Origin: Brugia malayi
Lineage: Eukaryota > Nematoda > Chromadorea > Rhabditida > Onchocercidae
Length of the DNA stretch: 64,000 bases
NCBI RefSeq assembly: GCF_000002995.4
Contig: NW_025062477.1
Location: 10,760,649-10,824,648, forward strand
Direction of reading: 5' to 3'
Made by a program: the position numbers and the translations under genes. The number at the start of each line of letters is the position of its first letter. The stretch's first letter is position 1. Below the pieces are notes generated by a model that saw nothing but the letters and a program-made list of their open reading frames with translations, was not told the origin of the DNA and did no database searches. Shown here one piece after another: positions 41,060-54,217 of the stretch.

Positions 41060-44000
41060 ATTTCAATTTTCATCTATTTTTTTTTTTTGAAGTTTTTCTT
41101 TTTTTTTTTTAAAAAAAAAAAGGAGGGAAAAATGAAAGATTAAAATTAACTTCTGATTCATTCATTGATGATAATAAATAATATTGGTATGAATAAGTGT
41201 TAAACTGATAATTTGATATTACTGATATTGTATTCAACTCATTTTCTTATATATATATATATATATAAAGCTAATATTCAGTTATGAGTTTAATTTATCG
41301 TAATGAAATATTAATTATTAATTAATTTGTCGTAAAGCTTGAAAAAGTTTTTTATAGACTGTTATAATGTTATCAGTGTTTTATATCTTTGATAATATAA
41401 AATTTTAATAATCTCATTTATAATTTTATTATAAGATAGCAAGAAAGCTAACTTATCATTAACTTTTCGTTTTCTTTAACTTATGTAATCAATTATTACT
41501 ATCGTCTTATGATATGATGTAATTTTCCAAAAATTTTTAATTAAATAAATTATGACAATAATAGAATAATATTATCTATAAAATAAGTTAATACTAGAAT
41601 GATATGTTTCTTTTTTTTTTACAAAAATATTTTAATAGGTAGTATTAAGTAAAATTTTTAAATGCAAAAAAAAAAAAGGAAAGCGAAATTCGAATGTGAT
41701 AAACTTGTATGTTTATTTCAAATTTTTGCAAAAAAAAAAAAAGAAAAAAAGAACGATCAGATGAATCATTATGATAAATAGTCATGTGAAAATTGTTTAT
41801 ATTTGTGATCAGTAATATAACTTTTGTATTTCTTTTCTTATTACAAAATCTATTTTATACGTTATTAATTACAACATCAAATAATGTTATCAATGCAAAG
41901 TTTTTTTTTTTTTTTAAATAAATGTGATAATTATGAAAGTAATTTATTAATTAATTAGATTTAATTTATTAAAAAAATGAAACTTATTAAAATTTTTAAA
42001 ATGAAATACTTGAATTCAGTTTATTATATTAATATTACTTTTTTTTTATATTAATATTATTTTATTTATTTTTTTTTTAGTTTAGCAATATGTCCACGTG
42101 TGTGTGTAGCTGTGTGTACGGATGCTGATAATTAATTAAGATTGATAATAATTAGTAATTAAGGTCGATAAACATAATCAACCATAATAAAATGATGTTA
42201 GGATGGAATCTGATGACACAAAAGGATGCGACAATGAAAAGATATTGCTGTCATAAAAATGATAACTTTTTGCAGATGACCCCGTTGTAACAGGGTAATT
42301 AAATATCGGATGACATTTTATCATTTAATTCACAAAAACTTTCACTGTCATTTGTTGTTCTCGAATGAAAATTATGAAATTGAAATGTTTGAAATTGTTA
42401 TGGCGATAACAACAATATCATACAACAAAATTTAACAATTAATGAATTATTTAAAATAATTCAATGATATAAATGTGGATAATTAAAATGATTCATATTT
42501 AATTTTTAAATTTATTATTTAAAAAAAGAAATCAATTATACATATATCATTTCTCACTCATTTTGAATAATATCATACATTGAGAGAACTTTACGCCATG
42601 TCAGTTCAATCAGACATTCTGACTTCAATCATATTTAAATAATTTACTGAATACAATCAAGTATTTAAGTCTGACCAAATTAATTTGTCTGATAATTTAA
42701 TAAATATAAAATCTCAATGAAGTGATCAATTTTTATCTTCTGGTTTTTTTTTTTTTTTTTTTTCTTTTTCAAACTTCTGAAATACTAAATGAAAAATTTC
42801 ACACTAGAATTCTCAAAATATTAAAACGATATTAATAGTAATCGTTTAAAGAAGTTTCAAAAATTAAAAATTTAATTACGAATTTTTAACTTATAAACTG
42901 AAAAAACTTATAAGTAAATTTAATTTAGTATAACCTATGAGAAAAAAAAAAAAAAAAACTCGAAAAGTTATTTAACGCAATTCGTGAAAAAAGCTTAAAG
43001 TAGCACACAATTAATATAGCAAAAATTCTTTAAAACTTTTTTGATATTACAAAAATTTGAAATATTACAAACTTTTAATTATTTATGCTCATATAACATA
43101 AAAGACATTGTGACAAACTTCTTAAAATTTAAATTAAAATAGAAAATATTAAGTTATTCATTTATTTAAGTTTAATTTCATAAATATTTTTCAAATATAT
43201 TAAATATTAAATTTTTTATAAACTAATGCAACCAATATCTTAGCAGCAAAATACAATGTTAAGCTAGTTTATTCTTAATTAATTGCGTAAATACTTTTTT
43301 TTTTTAAAAAAACCTTTCTGAAAGAGATTAATATTTCTTGCAAAAAAAAAAAAAAAAAACAAACTTATTAAATTCATGCAGACGTTTATTGTTTTTTTTA
43401 AAAAAAAAAAAAAGGTTCAATAAGATATTATGAATATTTTTAAATTATTTCAACATTTATCAACATGAAGTTACTCCAATATATATTATATTTTTTCATT
43501 TTTTAATACATCAATTTCTTCTTTCTTTTTTTATTATTAATTTTTAAATATATCAAATTTAAATTATTTCAATATATTAACGTATACTAACATGAAATTA
43601 TTCTTAAGCTTCAAGGATTTCTAATCCCTTAATTCTATTATCTTAAATTACCTTAACTTAGAGTAATGTGAATAACTTATATTTAAGCCTCATTATTTCA
43701 GAAATACTACCTTCCTTACCTAGTTCTAATTAACCCTAATTAGATTGTGCTTAATCAATTCAGACGAATCGAGCAAGCAATATAAGTTTGTGTATTATCG
43801 GAACTCCTGGGATTACGATTTTCACTGTGTCACATAATGCAAAATGCCCGAGGCTCATGTTCAAGTTGCGAAATCATTTCTAGAATTATCGATGTATTTT
43901 ACATCTATGCTACTTTTATGGGTGTTAAAATTGCGGGAAATGGGTGGGGAAGGGTGATGTTACAAATTTCAAAGAATGGGCGTGCATGGGCAAAATTTAA

Positions 44001-44480
44001 AAATTTTTTCCTTTGCTTCTCAGTTATTTTTCTTTGAAAGATTTAAACTATACAAATGTTACCATCATATTTCTTTCAAATTATTTCTCGAAACTCCTGT
44101 TTGCAGCAGTTTCCTTCATTTCTTGTTTTTTTTTTTCTTTTTTGATTTTTTTCTCTCCTTTTTTCTTTATATCTCTGCGGAAATTTAGTATTAATTTGGT
44201 ATGCTATAAAATATGTAAAGTTTGTCTTCTTTTCAATTTCATTTTCTACACGCGAAATTTTTTTGATTTTTTTTCAGATTGATCTTATCAATTGCTTATC
44301 AGTTGCTTCACTTGTTTTGATTTGTGTTTTATCGTCTGATTTTTTTTTTTCGCATATGTGGTATTGAAATATTTTGATTCCAACCAATCAAAAACAAAAT
44401 TGTAAAATTTTCCAGAATGGAGCGAACGCACTTCTAAGGAAGACAATGGGCCAATTGATAGCAGGAGAAAACATAAATTG
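41060..44480. other. AT-rich intergenic DNA and presumed ABHD2 promoter region
   Basis: No gene was found. An (AT)n tract lies at about 41251-41269 and a GT-rich word at about 42096-42120. The segment 43760-43990 is less AT-rich and contains GGGTGGGGAAGGG, which could be part of the promoter of the downstream hydrolase gene. T-rich acceptor-like sites at about 44278 (TTTTCAG) and 44414 (TTTCCAG) could be trans-splice sites for that mRNA. Confidence 0.5.
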
Positions 44481-47400
44481 ATGGCGGTAGCAAACACAAT
44501 GGCGTTTTTAGAGTCGCTTCTAAATTGGGTTTCATTAACGGATTTTTGGTCGAATTATGTTTGGCTTGGAGCATTTGTTTTGATTGTTGCGTTAATCCGT
44601 TTTCTCAATGTACTGAGTTATCCGGAAAAGCCCTGGGTAACATATATGCAGAAGACAACACTTAGCAAGAATCAAATATCGATCGGTGATATGTTAAATC
44701 GATGTCCCATTCTGAACGAAATGTTAGTGCACTGATTAAGTATATTTGCATTTATTTGCATTTTTTCAGTGCACCGAATAAGTATATTTGCATTTATAAT
44801 GTAGATATAAATTGAAATGCAGAACTATTAATTTCTTTTCTAGAATGTATTAATGTTCAATGGAACTAGCTAGAATTTAAAGAGCGGAATTTTACTCAAT
44901 AGATTCATTGATAAGGACCAAATTCCATATGATTAAAATTTAATTTTTATCATACCTATTTATTAGCAAATTTTAGTTACTCACCGCCGTTACTATGGGG
45001 TCGAAGTGGTCATCTACAAACAGCATCATACGGGCTGTTCGGGCATGCATCACTCATCCGGACTTACGATTGTCGGCATGTTGTGAAGCTGAGTGATGGA
45101 GCATCAGTCGTATTTGATGTTTTCGAACCTGTTAAGCCGCATTCTTTGAGAAGTGAAGATATTATTTTCTAATTAATAGATGATAATAGATAAAAATTAT
45201 GGACATTCGAAGAAATGAAAGGAATATTTCCAGCCAAGAATTGAAATGGAGTTAATTGCTTGCTTTTGTTTTGTTTTTATTTTTGACATATACTTTGAGA
45301 ACTGCTTTCGTAAATTTTTGTAATTTCGAGCATCGAATTTTACAGAAGACCTAACACTAGCTTTATGTCCCGGTATTGCGAATACGAGTGAATCAAATTA
45401 CATCCGCACTTGTGTTCATTATGCTCAGGAAAATGGATATCGTTGTGCCGTATTGAATCATCTTGGCGCGCTAAAGCATGTTCCGCTCACATCAAATCGT
45501 ATATTTTCTTACGGTTGGTTTGAAATTATTATAATATAGAGCGGTATGATTGTAATGTAACAATAAATTTATAGTTCTTCATTAGTTGATTTTCAATATA
45601 ATACAGATTTTGTACTGTTATTTTGATGCAACAGATAACCTTGCTTATTATTGGAAGTAAATTAATATTGGATGGTCATTCAATTATTTGAATCCACTAC
45701 AAAATAATTTTTTTTTTGCCTTAAACCATAACTTTTTTTTGCAGCGTGTAAAGAAAAGGAAATGGTTGCGGTAAAAACTTTTTTGAATTTTGAATAATTT
45801 AAGCAACGAATATTTTCCTTTTTTTTGCAAAGAAAGAAATTCAAACCCAACAGAACTTAATTTTCCTTTCTGCAAAAAAAAAAAAAATTAAGGTGGAACA
45901 GAAGAAATGGAAGAGATGATGGCACGTTTACATGAATTATATCCGTCCACTCGTTTCTTTTGCGTTGGTTTCAGTATGGGTGCAAATATAACCACTCGTA
46001 TGATTGCTAAATTATCGTCCGATTGTGTTCAGCATCGAATTATTGCTGGACTTTCTGTTGCACAGGGATATTGTGCCACATCGTTGGTTTTTCTTTATTA
46101 ATTTTGTTTAACATTTTTACTATAATAGATTTTATTTGCTCGAAAATTCGGAAAAATAATGTTATGTTACTTTTAATTATTACGACAGAAAATGCTCGAT
46201 TCCCCTCCCGAAATGTATCATTTCATTTTAAGATATGTATTTGGATTTTAAAACTTTTGTTGGAATAATCATCCTACAATATTTTATGAAATCGTTTTTG
46301 AAATGTTTTGAAAATTCGGAATTTTCTCATGTTTCATTAAACTTAAATATTCATTTTCTATTTGCATCTTGCAAACAAAATGCTGAGAAATCTAGCATAT
46401 TGTTACACTTTCCTTCTCGTGCTTGTTCTGCCTTCTTTCCTGTTGTGTTTTTTCATGTTTTTATTGCTTTTCTTTCAGATATAACAATGCCCTCGAAATA
46501 TATGTTGCATATCGAAACAAAGGAAAACATTTTAAACAAGAAAAAAACTTTTGTCTTTTTGGAAATTGATTTTAGATCACTTTCGCTGTATCACAATTGG
46601 GAAAATGGTCGTCGAGCATATAATTATTTGATAACGGAAAATATGAAACGACTGCTAAGAAGAAATTACGATATGGCAGTAGCACCGCACGTCAGAACAG
46701 GTTTAATAGATGAACAAGTAAGTAGTTTTTTATTGTTGTATGATTGTATATTTCCAGCACTTTATCTGGATTTTTTTCTCTTTTTTCCCCATATTTTGAC
46801 AATTTAAAAAATTCATTTTAACTATAAATTTTGCAGCACTTGTGGGCAGCAACGTCAATAATGGCACTGGATGATTCATACACTCGCCGTATATTGGGTT
46901 ACGAAAGTGTGGAAGAATTTTATCGGGACATCAGTTCCTTATCAGTAATTCCGAAGATTAAAATACCAATGGTAAATGTTTTTTTTTTTTTTTAATGAAT
47001 GAATGAAGCAAAACCTAACTATTCAAATGGAAATGACCAATTTTTTGTCCTTTGACAACATTTTATCTCATTTAGATAATAAATATTAACTACTGATTGT
47101 TTTTTCGTCTTATGTCATCTGTTTATGACAGCACTAGAATTATTTGAAATGAAATTTTAAAAAAGGCAAAATGTGGATAAGGTGCAATATAATAAGACTT
47201 AAATCATTTGCTATTAGCTCACTGGTAAGTGTTTCTCTCGTATTTTTAACTACTGAGCTACTAATGAAGATGAAGACAGAATATTTAATTGCAAAATGCG
47301 ATTTTTTGTTAATGTAATACAAATCGAAGATGCTTCAGATTTTCGTGAATGCGTTAGATGATCCGCTTATACCACCTTGTCTCTGGCATCCGGTTCGAGA

Positions 47401-47566
47401 ATTAGCTGCAACAAATGGACATTTTGGCTTCGTTCTCACAAAACATGGTGGACATCTTGGCTTCTTGGAAGGTAGCAGTATTGCTCCAAACTCTGTCACC
47501 TGGCTAGATCGTTTTATCGTTGAACTAGCAAATTCGGTTGCTGTCGCATATTATGAAAATGAATGA
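44481..47566 (+). CDS. ABHD2: ABHD2-type alpha/beta hydrolase (acylglycerol lipase family)
   Basis: Complete gene, 426 aa (human ABHD2 is 425). Exons: 44481-44722, 44977-45152, 45346-45513, 45893-46082, 46576-46717, 46837-46971, 47339-47566. Residues ~25-45 form an N-terminal membrane anchor (LGAFVLIVALIRFLNVL). PPLLWGRSGHLQTA, LCPGIANTSESNYIRT and GYRCAVLNHLGAL are characteristic of the ABHD1/2/3 family and closest to ABHD2. The catalytic triad is visible: Ser in GFSMGA at ~223, Asp in NALDDPL at ~359, His in HGGHLGF at ~390. ABHD2 hydrolyses monoacylglycerols such as 2-AG and in mammals is a progesterone-responsive lipase; the substrate here is inferred. Splicing exon 4 directly to exon 5 gives exactly the family spacing between QGY and the following NYL block. 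The exon 2 donor (A|GTGAAG) and exon 4 acceptor are weak. Confidence 0.93.
44725..44805. repeat. Short tandem duplication in ABHD2 intron 1
   Basis: GTGCACTGATTAAGTATATT and then TTGCATTTA are repeated about 45 bp later as GTGCACCGAATAAGTATATT and TTGCATTTA. Confidence 0.85.
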
Positions 47567-50500
47567 TTTTGGGAAAAAGAGGGATAGATGACATGATGTT
47601 TTAGCAATTTGAGTTAATTAGTGATTAACAACGGAGTAGATGGTTGGAGTATTATAATTTGATTTTATTCATCTCATCTTGTTTAAAGAAAAGGGACAGT
47701 CATATGAGAATAAGATGAGGCTTTTAATGATGGAAATCTTGCGAAGTTTAGTATTTTTTATTTTTTCCTCTAACACTTTTTTCACAGAGATATCTTCTTG
47801 TACTTTTTTTGATCTTTTTCGAGTTGATAATTCCAATAATTTTTCTTTCTTTATAATTTTTTCCCATTTCATTCTTACTGTTATCTGTTTTTTTTTTTAC
47901 CTTAAAATATGGTTACTTACATGATGTGTCCTAGATTTCTTCTATTTATTTTATGTTAAATCTATCACATCGATTAAACCAGCATAAGTAAGCATGTAAA
48001 GAATGGTTTTAAATTTTGTTGAGTGAGTGTAAGATATTAGTTTTTTCTTGTATACAAGGAATAATTGTGTTGCGGTGATAATGGGATGATAAGATTGTTG
48101 ACACGGGACTACGAAATAAACAAATTGCAGCATATTATCCATATTTTACTAATTTCTTATACTTATAAATGTTTTATTAAAATTATTGACTACAAATGTC
48201 TTATAACGTATTATTGTTAAAAATAATAATAATAATAACAATAAAAAGGTTATATTGAAATAGTACATAGTAGAAACTATTTATAACTATGTTTTAATTT
48301 TTTTAATTTTATGTATTATAGTGCTATAATAGATGTAATAAGTATTGTTGTATTTATTTTTAGTCGTGGTTAAACTAGTGCTTTGTTTCATTCCGGATTT
48401 TCATTATATGTCGAGGTTATGTTTATCTTGGTATGTATTATTGAACATTATCCGGTTTTGTCATTTTCGGTGTCTCACATTGATGTATAGTTGTGTGTTT
48501 TTTCGTTTCTGTTTTAGTTTTTTTTCAGCAAAAAAAAAAAAAAAAAAAAAAAAATTCTGAGAAAGATAGTGATGCCATATTTATTATTTTGTGTCTTTGT
48601 GATTGTTTCTTTTCACAGAAATCATGCTATATGAATAATTTTTCCAGGTATTAATGATAAAAGTTTTGAGCAGCGCCAGTTTGTTAAGCATCAAAAAAAT
48701 ACAGCTTTATCTATTGCCAGATTTTCAAATGACAAATCGATATAGATCAAAATTTCTGCAAACATCCCGATGAAATGTTCAGAGGAATGTTTTCTTCTTT
48801 CATTGAATTCATATTGTTTATTCGAGGTTTTTGCTTCTGTGCTAATAAATTAATTTCTCTTTGCTATTCGATAATTTTTCACTTTTTCCCGTTATTTCAT
48901 CGAAAGAAATATCACAAGGAAATATTATGATTGTTTTTAATTGTTAAATGAAATGTTTGCTTCATTTCTTTCTCTTTTCAAAATAAATTTTGAAAATTAG
49001 GATGAAAGCAAATGTGGAATGAGAATTTAGATTTGATATTTTGAAAATGTTAAAAAATTTGAAAATAACAGTAATGAGATGAAATGTTTTGTTTATACTA
49101 TCGATCATTAGCACAATGAATTCAGGAAGATTTCGGGAAATTGTCAAATTTATATGCAATATATTAAAAATAATGAAAGTAAAATATTTGGTTATCTATT
49201 TTTTTTTTTTAAGTGTTAACAAGAATATATCGTTAACGTAAATATAAATAACTGTGAAAATTTGGAAAAATTCAAAACTTAATTCCTACCTTAAAACAAT
49301 TTTAATGAAATATTTATTATTCAATTCAAAGTATAAATTATTCTTCAGTTAGAATAATTAGTAAGTTTGTTTTGGCATTTATTTATAACAACTAATGTTG
49401 ATTGATTAGTGGTTTTTTATACTTTTTGTTTATCTTTTTATTAGTTTTGTTGAACAGATTGATTTGAATTTGGGCTTCTACAAGAAAAATAATTAAATTT
49501 TAAAGAAGTAAAAAATGGCACAAAAAATTTGTTATGTTAGAATTAAATAATCGATGCAGTAATCATTCTTACGGTGGTAATAATAATTAAAATGTTTGAT
49601 TCAATTGTTATAACAACAAAATATCATTTTTAATTTATTCTTTTCATCTGTAAATTATTTTCGAAAGAATATAAGTAATAAAATTATTAAGATTTTTGTT
49701 TCTAACATAAGTATAAATGTTGTTGAGGCAACTTTAATTATACAATTATTATCAGTGTTTGAAATATGTGAAAATTTCGTACAAATATTTTCATAATTTG
49801 GCGTTATTTCTAGTATAAATCAAATGATCAATATTAATGGAATCTCAAAGAATATTGTATTACAAAAATTTTGCAAATTTATTTCTTAATTTGTTGTTAA
49901 AATATAGCAAAGAAATTCATATAAATTAATTTAATTAAATAACTTTTCTATTCTAGAAAAAAACTAATTTGTCTTATTATAGATGTAAAAAAATGTGAAA
50001 AAACAAAAGCAAATTTTCATTATTACTGCATACAGTTATAATGCAAATAACATTTTGGTTAATTTGTTTGAAAATTAGATTTTAATATTTTTAAATAGCC
50101 TGAAATTCGTATTAAGATCAAAGAGTATCAAAGATAAAACCGAAATTTTTCTGTGTTACATTTTACCTGAAAAAACAGTCACTAGAAAATTTCATCTAAT
50201 AATTAACATCGATAATATTTGTGTAAAATCAAACTGATCTAATATTAATTAAATTAAATTTTGCAAAAATTAATATTTTGAAGAGATAAAGAATATGTGA
50301 TCTATGATGAAAAACAGAAGAAGAGCACTTTTTTTTCATCACTGATTAATGAAATATTATTATTAGCTTTTAACATATCTATTTATCTCTAATCTTTAAT
50401 TTGCAAGCATTCTTTGACCTTTGCTTTTAATTTTTTTAACTTTTAACAATCAAAAATATTCCAAAGATAAATTTTCAGTTCTGAAATTAAATTTAAAAAA

Positions 50501-51540
50501 TATTCCTATGAGAAATTTCTTGTAAATTCATTTTAACTCTCAATCAATCTAATTCCATTCTTTTTTTATCATTTGTTACTTTTCTCTTTTCAATCTTTTG
50601 TTTATCTAATATTTCAAGAATTTCTTCAAACATTGCTTATTCCTTTCTAAACTCTCTTTTTCTCTTTCAATATTATTAGCTACTGCTTTCACATACAAAA
50701 TATTTGAAATTCGCAACATTTCTTTATTAAAATATGTATATTTGATTATTGTTTGTAATAGATTTTATTGCATTGTATTAAAAAAAAAAAAATAAAAGTA
50801 AAAATAAAAAAATTAATTTTGTACTAAATCAAAATATACTACATTTGATCATTTTTACAGTTACCATTATTATCAATAAATTATTCCAATATTGGCTTAC
50901 ATTTTTATATTATCTTCCGTTACTTTTGTACTATATTATTTCGTATTATATTGTTATAACAATTTACAATATATTTCACTTTTCAATTTATTCTAAGCAG
51001 TTTATATGCATTTCAAATAATTTCAAGTAATTTGAACACATTTTCGCATATTTCAAAACTTTATTACCTTCATATAAATTTGAATAACCTATTTTAGTGA
51101 TATATATATATATTACAATTTTTTTTTTCTTTTCAATCATCAAATTTATTATGGATTATTTGAAAACAATTTATGATTTTTTGTCCAATATTTGAAAACT
51201 TGTAATTACATTGTTATATTATCTCCATGAAATATGGTTTGATTCGAGTAGAATCCACTAGAGTCGAATAGGAATCATAAAATTTTGCAGCGAAGATTAT
51301 AGTTGGGATTGATTATTAGTTTGTTGGGATAAAAATTATCACTGATCGAAATTATTGAACAATATTAGAAAAATTGAGAAAATAGATCCAAAGGATCTCT
51401 TTTAAGCGCGTTATCCATAAGTAAAGAGTTCTACCCTCCCTTTCACTCTTTGTATAGTAAGAAGTAAATTTTAACGTTATAGAAGACACTTTGAAGCTCC
51501 AAAACCAGTAGCCAAGTGCTTCTCATCTTTCAATTTAAAC
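47567..51540. other. Intergenic DNA downstream of the ABHD2 gene
   Basis: No gene was recognised on either strand in about 4 kb. It contains the hydrolase 3' region (an AATAAA occurs near 48115), A/T homopolymers and short low-complexity open frames without family resemblance. Confidence 0.55.
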
Positions 51541-51945
51541 CGATAATCCGAACATTTCCAATCTTTCTTCAATAACAGTTTTACAATTAATGACACAGCA
51601 GTTCAACACATCACTCAAGAACTAGTGAAAATTAAATTGAATGTAACTTTCACTTCGGAAGAGACTCTGAAGGCTGTACAACAGATGAAATCTGCCAAGA
51701 ACCTAGGCTTGAAAGCATTCCCATACGAATGTTTCCAAAATAGAAGCCAAGCATTTACTCTAAAATTCACTAACTCGTTATGAGTTATAATTATCGGATT
51801 ACCACAGTTATTTACTATCGCCTTTTATAAGAAAAAGAGAAAAGTCCAACTGGTCGAACTGTTGAACTGTCAATTTTGCTCTTTGCTACCAGTAAAATCA
51901 TTGCACGAATACTTTTAAATACATTGCTAACCACTGCCATAAAAT
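51541..51945 (+). pseudogene. Decayed non-LTR retrotransposon reverse transcriptase fragment
   Basis: One frame from 51550 to the stop at 51783 reads EHFQSFFNN, then TFTSEETLKAVQQMKSAKN and GLKAFPYECFQ. This matches the stretch of non-LTR (CR1/RTE-like) ORF2 proteins in which a Trp/Glu-His-Phe segment precedes the 'EV..AI..MKS.KA.G.D.IP.E' block. After the stop, a KKK-containing segment and, in another frame, FATSKIIARILLNTLLTT (about 51880-51936) match the following 'GKIIARILLNRL' reverse transcriptase block. Frameshifts and stops show it is dead. No endonuclease domain, 3' tail or target duplication was identified. Clade assignment is tentative. Confidence 0.75.
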
Positions 51946-52439
51946 TGAATTAATGTTTAAAAGCAACCGAATTAAAGTTTACTGATACTTAAGAACTGAC
52001 TCAAACAATGGATGTAATTCCCATATAGTAAGCATTGGCTTGGCTTATAACAAAAAGGATGGTTACGTTGGCTACTCCAATAGAAATGTCCCCGAGATAC
52101 GAGGACTTTCTGAAACAATCCTTCAGTCGTCACAAACTCATCACAGATCGGTTTTTTAAACCACTAATATGTTTGCAACATGTGCCGCGAATTCACTATT
52201 GCGACATTCCAAATAAAATAATAAAATAAATTTATATATTCAAATTGTAAATATTTGTTAGCAATTTTATGAATAATTTAACTATGGATCATTTAAAGGA
52301 ATATTAGATTTCTCAGCTGTATTGCATTCCCTTTTGTTATCTTGATCTAACAAAAACTCACATTTTAATCTCCCGCTTTGATCCTATTATAATCCCTGTA
52401 CAGTATGCATCTGTCATGTATGCAAATGAACATCTGGTG
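51946..52439. other. Sequence downstream of the retrotransposon fragment
   Basis: This may be further decayed element sequence. A 64-codon open frame at 52035-52229 has a non-repetitive composition but no motif I can tie to reverse transcriptase. Otherwise nothing was recognised. Confidence 0.35.
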
Positions 52440-52584
52440 TAATGTCTCTTTGCAAGCTAATGTAATGTCTCTTTGCAAGCTAATGTAATGTCTCTTTGCA
52501 AGCTAATGTAATGTCTCTTGCAAGCTAATGTAATGTCTCTTTGCAAGCTAATGTAATGTCTCTTTGCAAGCTAATGTAATGTCT
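52440..52584. repeat. 23-bp tandem repeat, six copies plus a partial
   Basis: Units start at 52440, 52463, 52486, 52509, 52531, 52554 and 52577 with TAATGTCTCTTTGCAAGC then TAATG. The fourth unit lacks one T. Near-identity of the copies indicates recent expansion or ongoing homogenisation. Confidence 0.95.
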
Positions 52585-53580
52585 ATTGTAATCATCCATT
52601 GTAATTCTGTTGTAAACCATTCTCAACTCTTAACAAATATAAACATAAGTGAGGTATTTTTTTTTTTTAGTTTATTTGGGATCCAACAGGAGTCACCACT
52701 ATCTTCAAACCTAACGTTTCTTCTTTTCATAAGTATTACATATTATTCATTTACTTTCTTTTACTTACAGATATCATGTTGTCCTAATGAAATTTAATAT
52801 TTCAAACGTTGTCATTTAACAAACGTATGTTACACCGATTATTATTGGAGTTAACGTAACTCTAATAACTATTTCTTCGTTTCTTGCTCTATATTTTTGA
52901 CTAACCTACCAAGATAACTCACCTCCCACGATAATTTTTTTGTGTTGAATTCTTCCTCTTGCTCCATAATTATATTTAACTCTGGAGATGTCAAATATAT
53001 GACATTTATTTCTTCTAGAAAATTAACTAACAATAATTTTATATTTCCTGTACTATGAAATCCTGATAAAAATTTTTTGTAAACATCTTTCTTCTTCGTA
53101 ATGATATAGCTAGCTATTGTTTATTTATTTGTATGCTGTTCTATTTTATTATGTTCAGTGAACTGATATTGCATTATATTATGCATAAGTATGCTGAATG
53201 CTGCAATTTCTCACCAAACTTAAATTATCAAATGATCCTTAGAAATGATGGTAGTGAAAAAAAAAGCCATTAAAAAAAAGTAAACAATTTTCTGGAACAT
53301 TTAGACAAAAAATAAAAGAAATACACATCAATCAGCAATGATTTGGGTGTGTCTTTTAACATAACATTAAGAATTTCAAGGATTTAGCGAAAAGTAAAAA
53401 AAAAAAAAAGACGAGAAAATTACACATACTCATACGTCGTACGTACACTTATGCGCAAAAATTCATCAGCAAAATTAATAAAATTTTCAATTAATCATGG
53501 TTTTAATTCAATTTAAGAAAAAAACTTAAATTTTATTTCAAATTTAAATTTTGAATTTTTTAAAAATCTTAAAATTTGTA

Positions 53581-53690
53581 ATAGTTTTTGTATATTAAAC
53601 AAGGTTTAATATACAGAAACTATAAAACAAAAAAAAAATGTTTAATATGTTTAATATATTAAACAATATATTAAACATTTTTTTTTTAAT
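53581..53690. repeat. Pair of adjacent hairpins built on GTTTAATATA
   Basis: The first hairpin, 53581-53623, has 20-nt arms (ATAGTTTTTGTATATTAAAC and its reverse complement with one mismatch) around a 3-nt loop. The second, about 53630-53690, is nested: an A-run plus ATGTTTAATAT on the left, a central self-complementary GTTTAATATATTAAAC, and ATATTAAACAT plus a T-run on the right. Confidence 0.85.
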
Positions 53691-53969
53691 ATTATTGATA
53701 TTAACATTACATATATGCGTATTAAGGCAGAGTAATAATAGTAATAATAATAATAATAAGAAGAAGAAGAATATTAATAATAATAGTAATAATAATAAAT
53801 AAACCATGCAAATTATAAGAAATGGGGAAATAATAATTGAATTAAACTAAATTGAAAATAAAAAAATAAGAAGAAAAGATATAAAAGTTTCATTGCAAAA
53901 GGCATGCATTTAACACATATAATTTTATACATATAATGAATGCATCAAGCATCACTTAAGCATGCATTA

Positions 53970-54217
53970 TTACCTAGGTAATGCATTCGTGGTAATTTCA
54001 ATTCTCAATGTGTCAACGTGTCAAGGTGCCATCGTTGCTGTTAAAATGCTCAGGATTTGGTTCATCCATTAGATGAGGGCTTGGCTCCTAGGCTGTGAAA
54101 AAAAAAAAAAAACTAGCAATTAATATTGCTAGTTTTTCACGTGTTACTTTTATTTGCTGCATATGGTGGCTGGCAAGCTTACCTTTAGAAAAAATTAGAG
54201 TTGAATTACCTAGGTAA
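53970..54217. mobile_element. Candidate foldback element bounded by TTACCTAGGTAA
   Basis: The palindrome TTACCTAGGTAA occurs at 53970-53981 and again at 54206-54217. Between them the sequence is less AT-rich than the surroundings and carries a hairpin at 54095-54140. The short identical ends could be terminal repeats of a MITE, but they are only 12 bp and self-palindromic, so this is weak evidence. Confidence 0.3.
54095..54140. repeat. Hairpin with CTAGCAAT stem
   Basis: GTGAAAAA...ACTAGCAAT on the left pairs with ATTGCTAGTTTTTCAC on the right, with extra A residues bulging from the left arm and a short TAAT loop. Confidence 0.85.

Noticed and set aside
44481..46717. An extra ABHD2 exon at 46481-46542 after TTTCTTTCAG
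   Set aside because: It is open in phase at its start but has no donor giving the phase needed by the next exon, and it would add residues where human ABHD2 has none.
46235..46807. 190-codon open frame overlapping ABHD2 exon 5
   Set aside because: Its 5' part is intron read in a frame that happens to be open. Only 46576-46717 is coding, and the family spacing is exact when exon 4 is joined directly to it.
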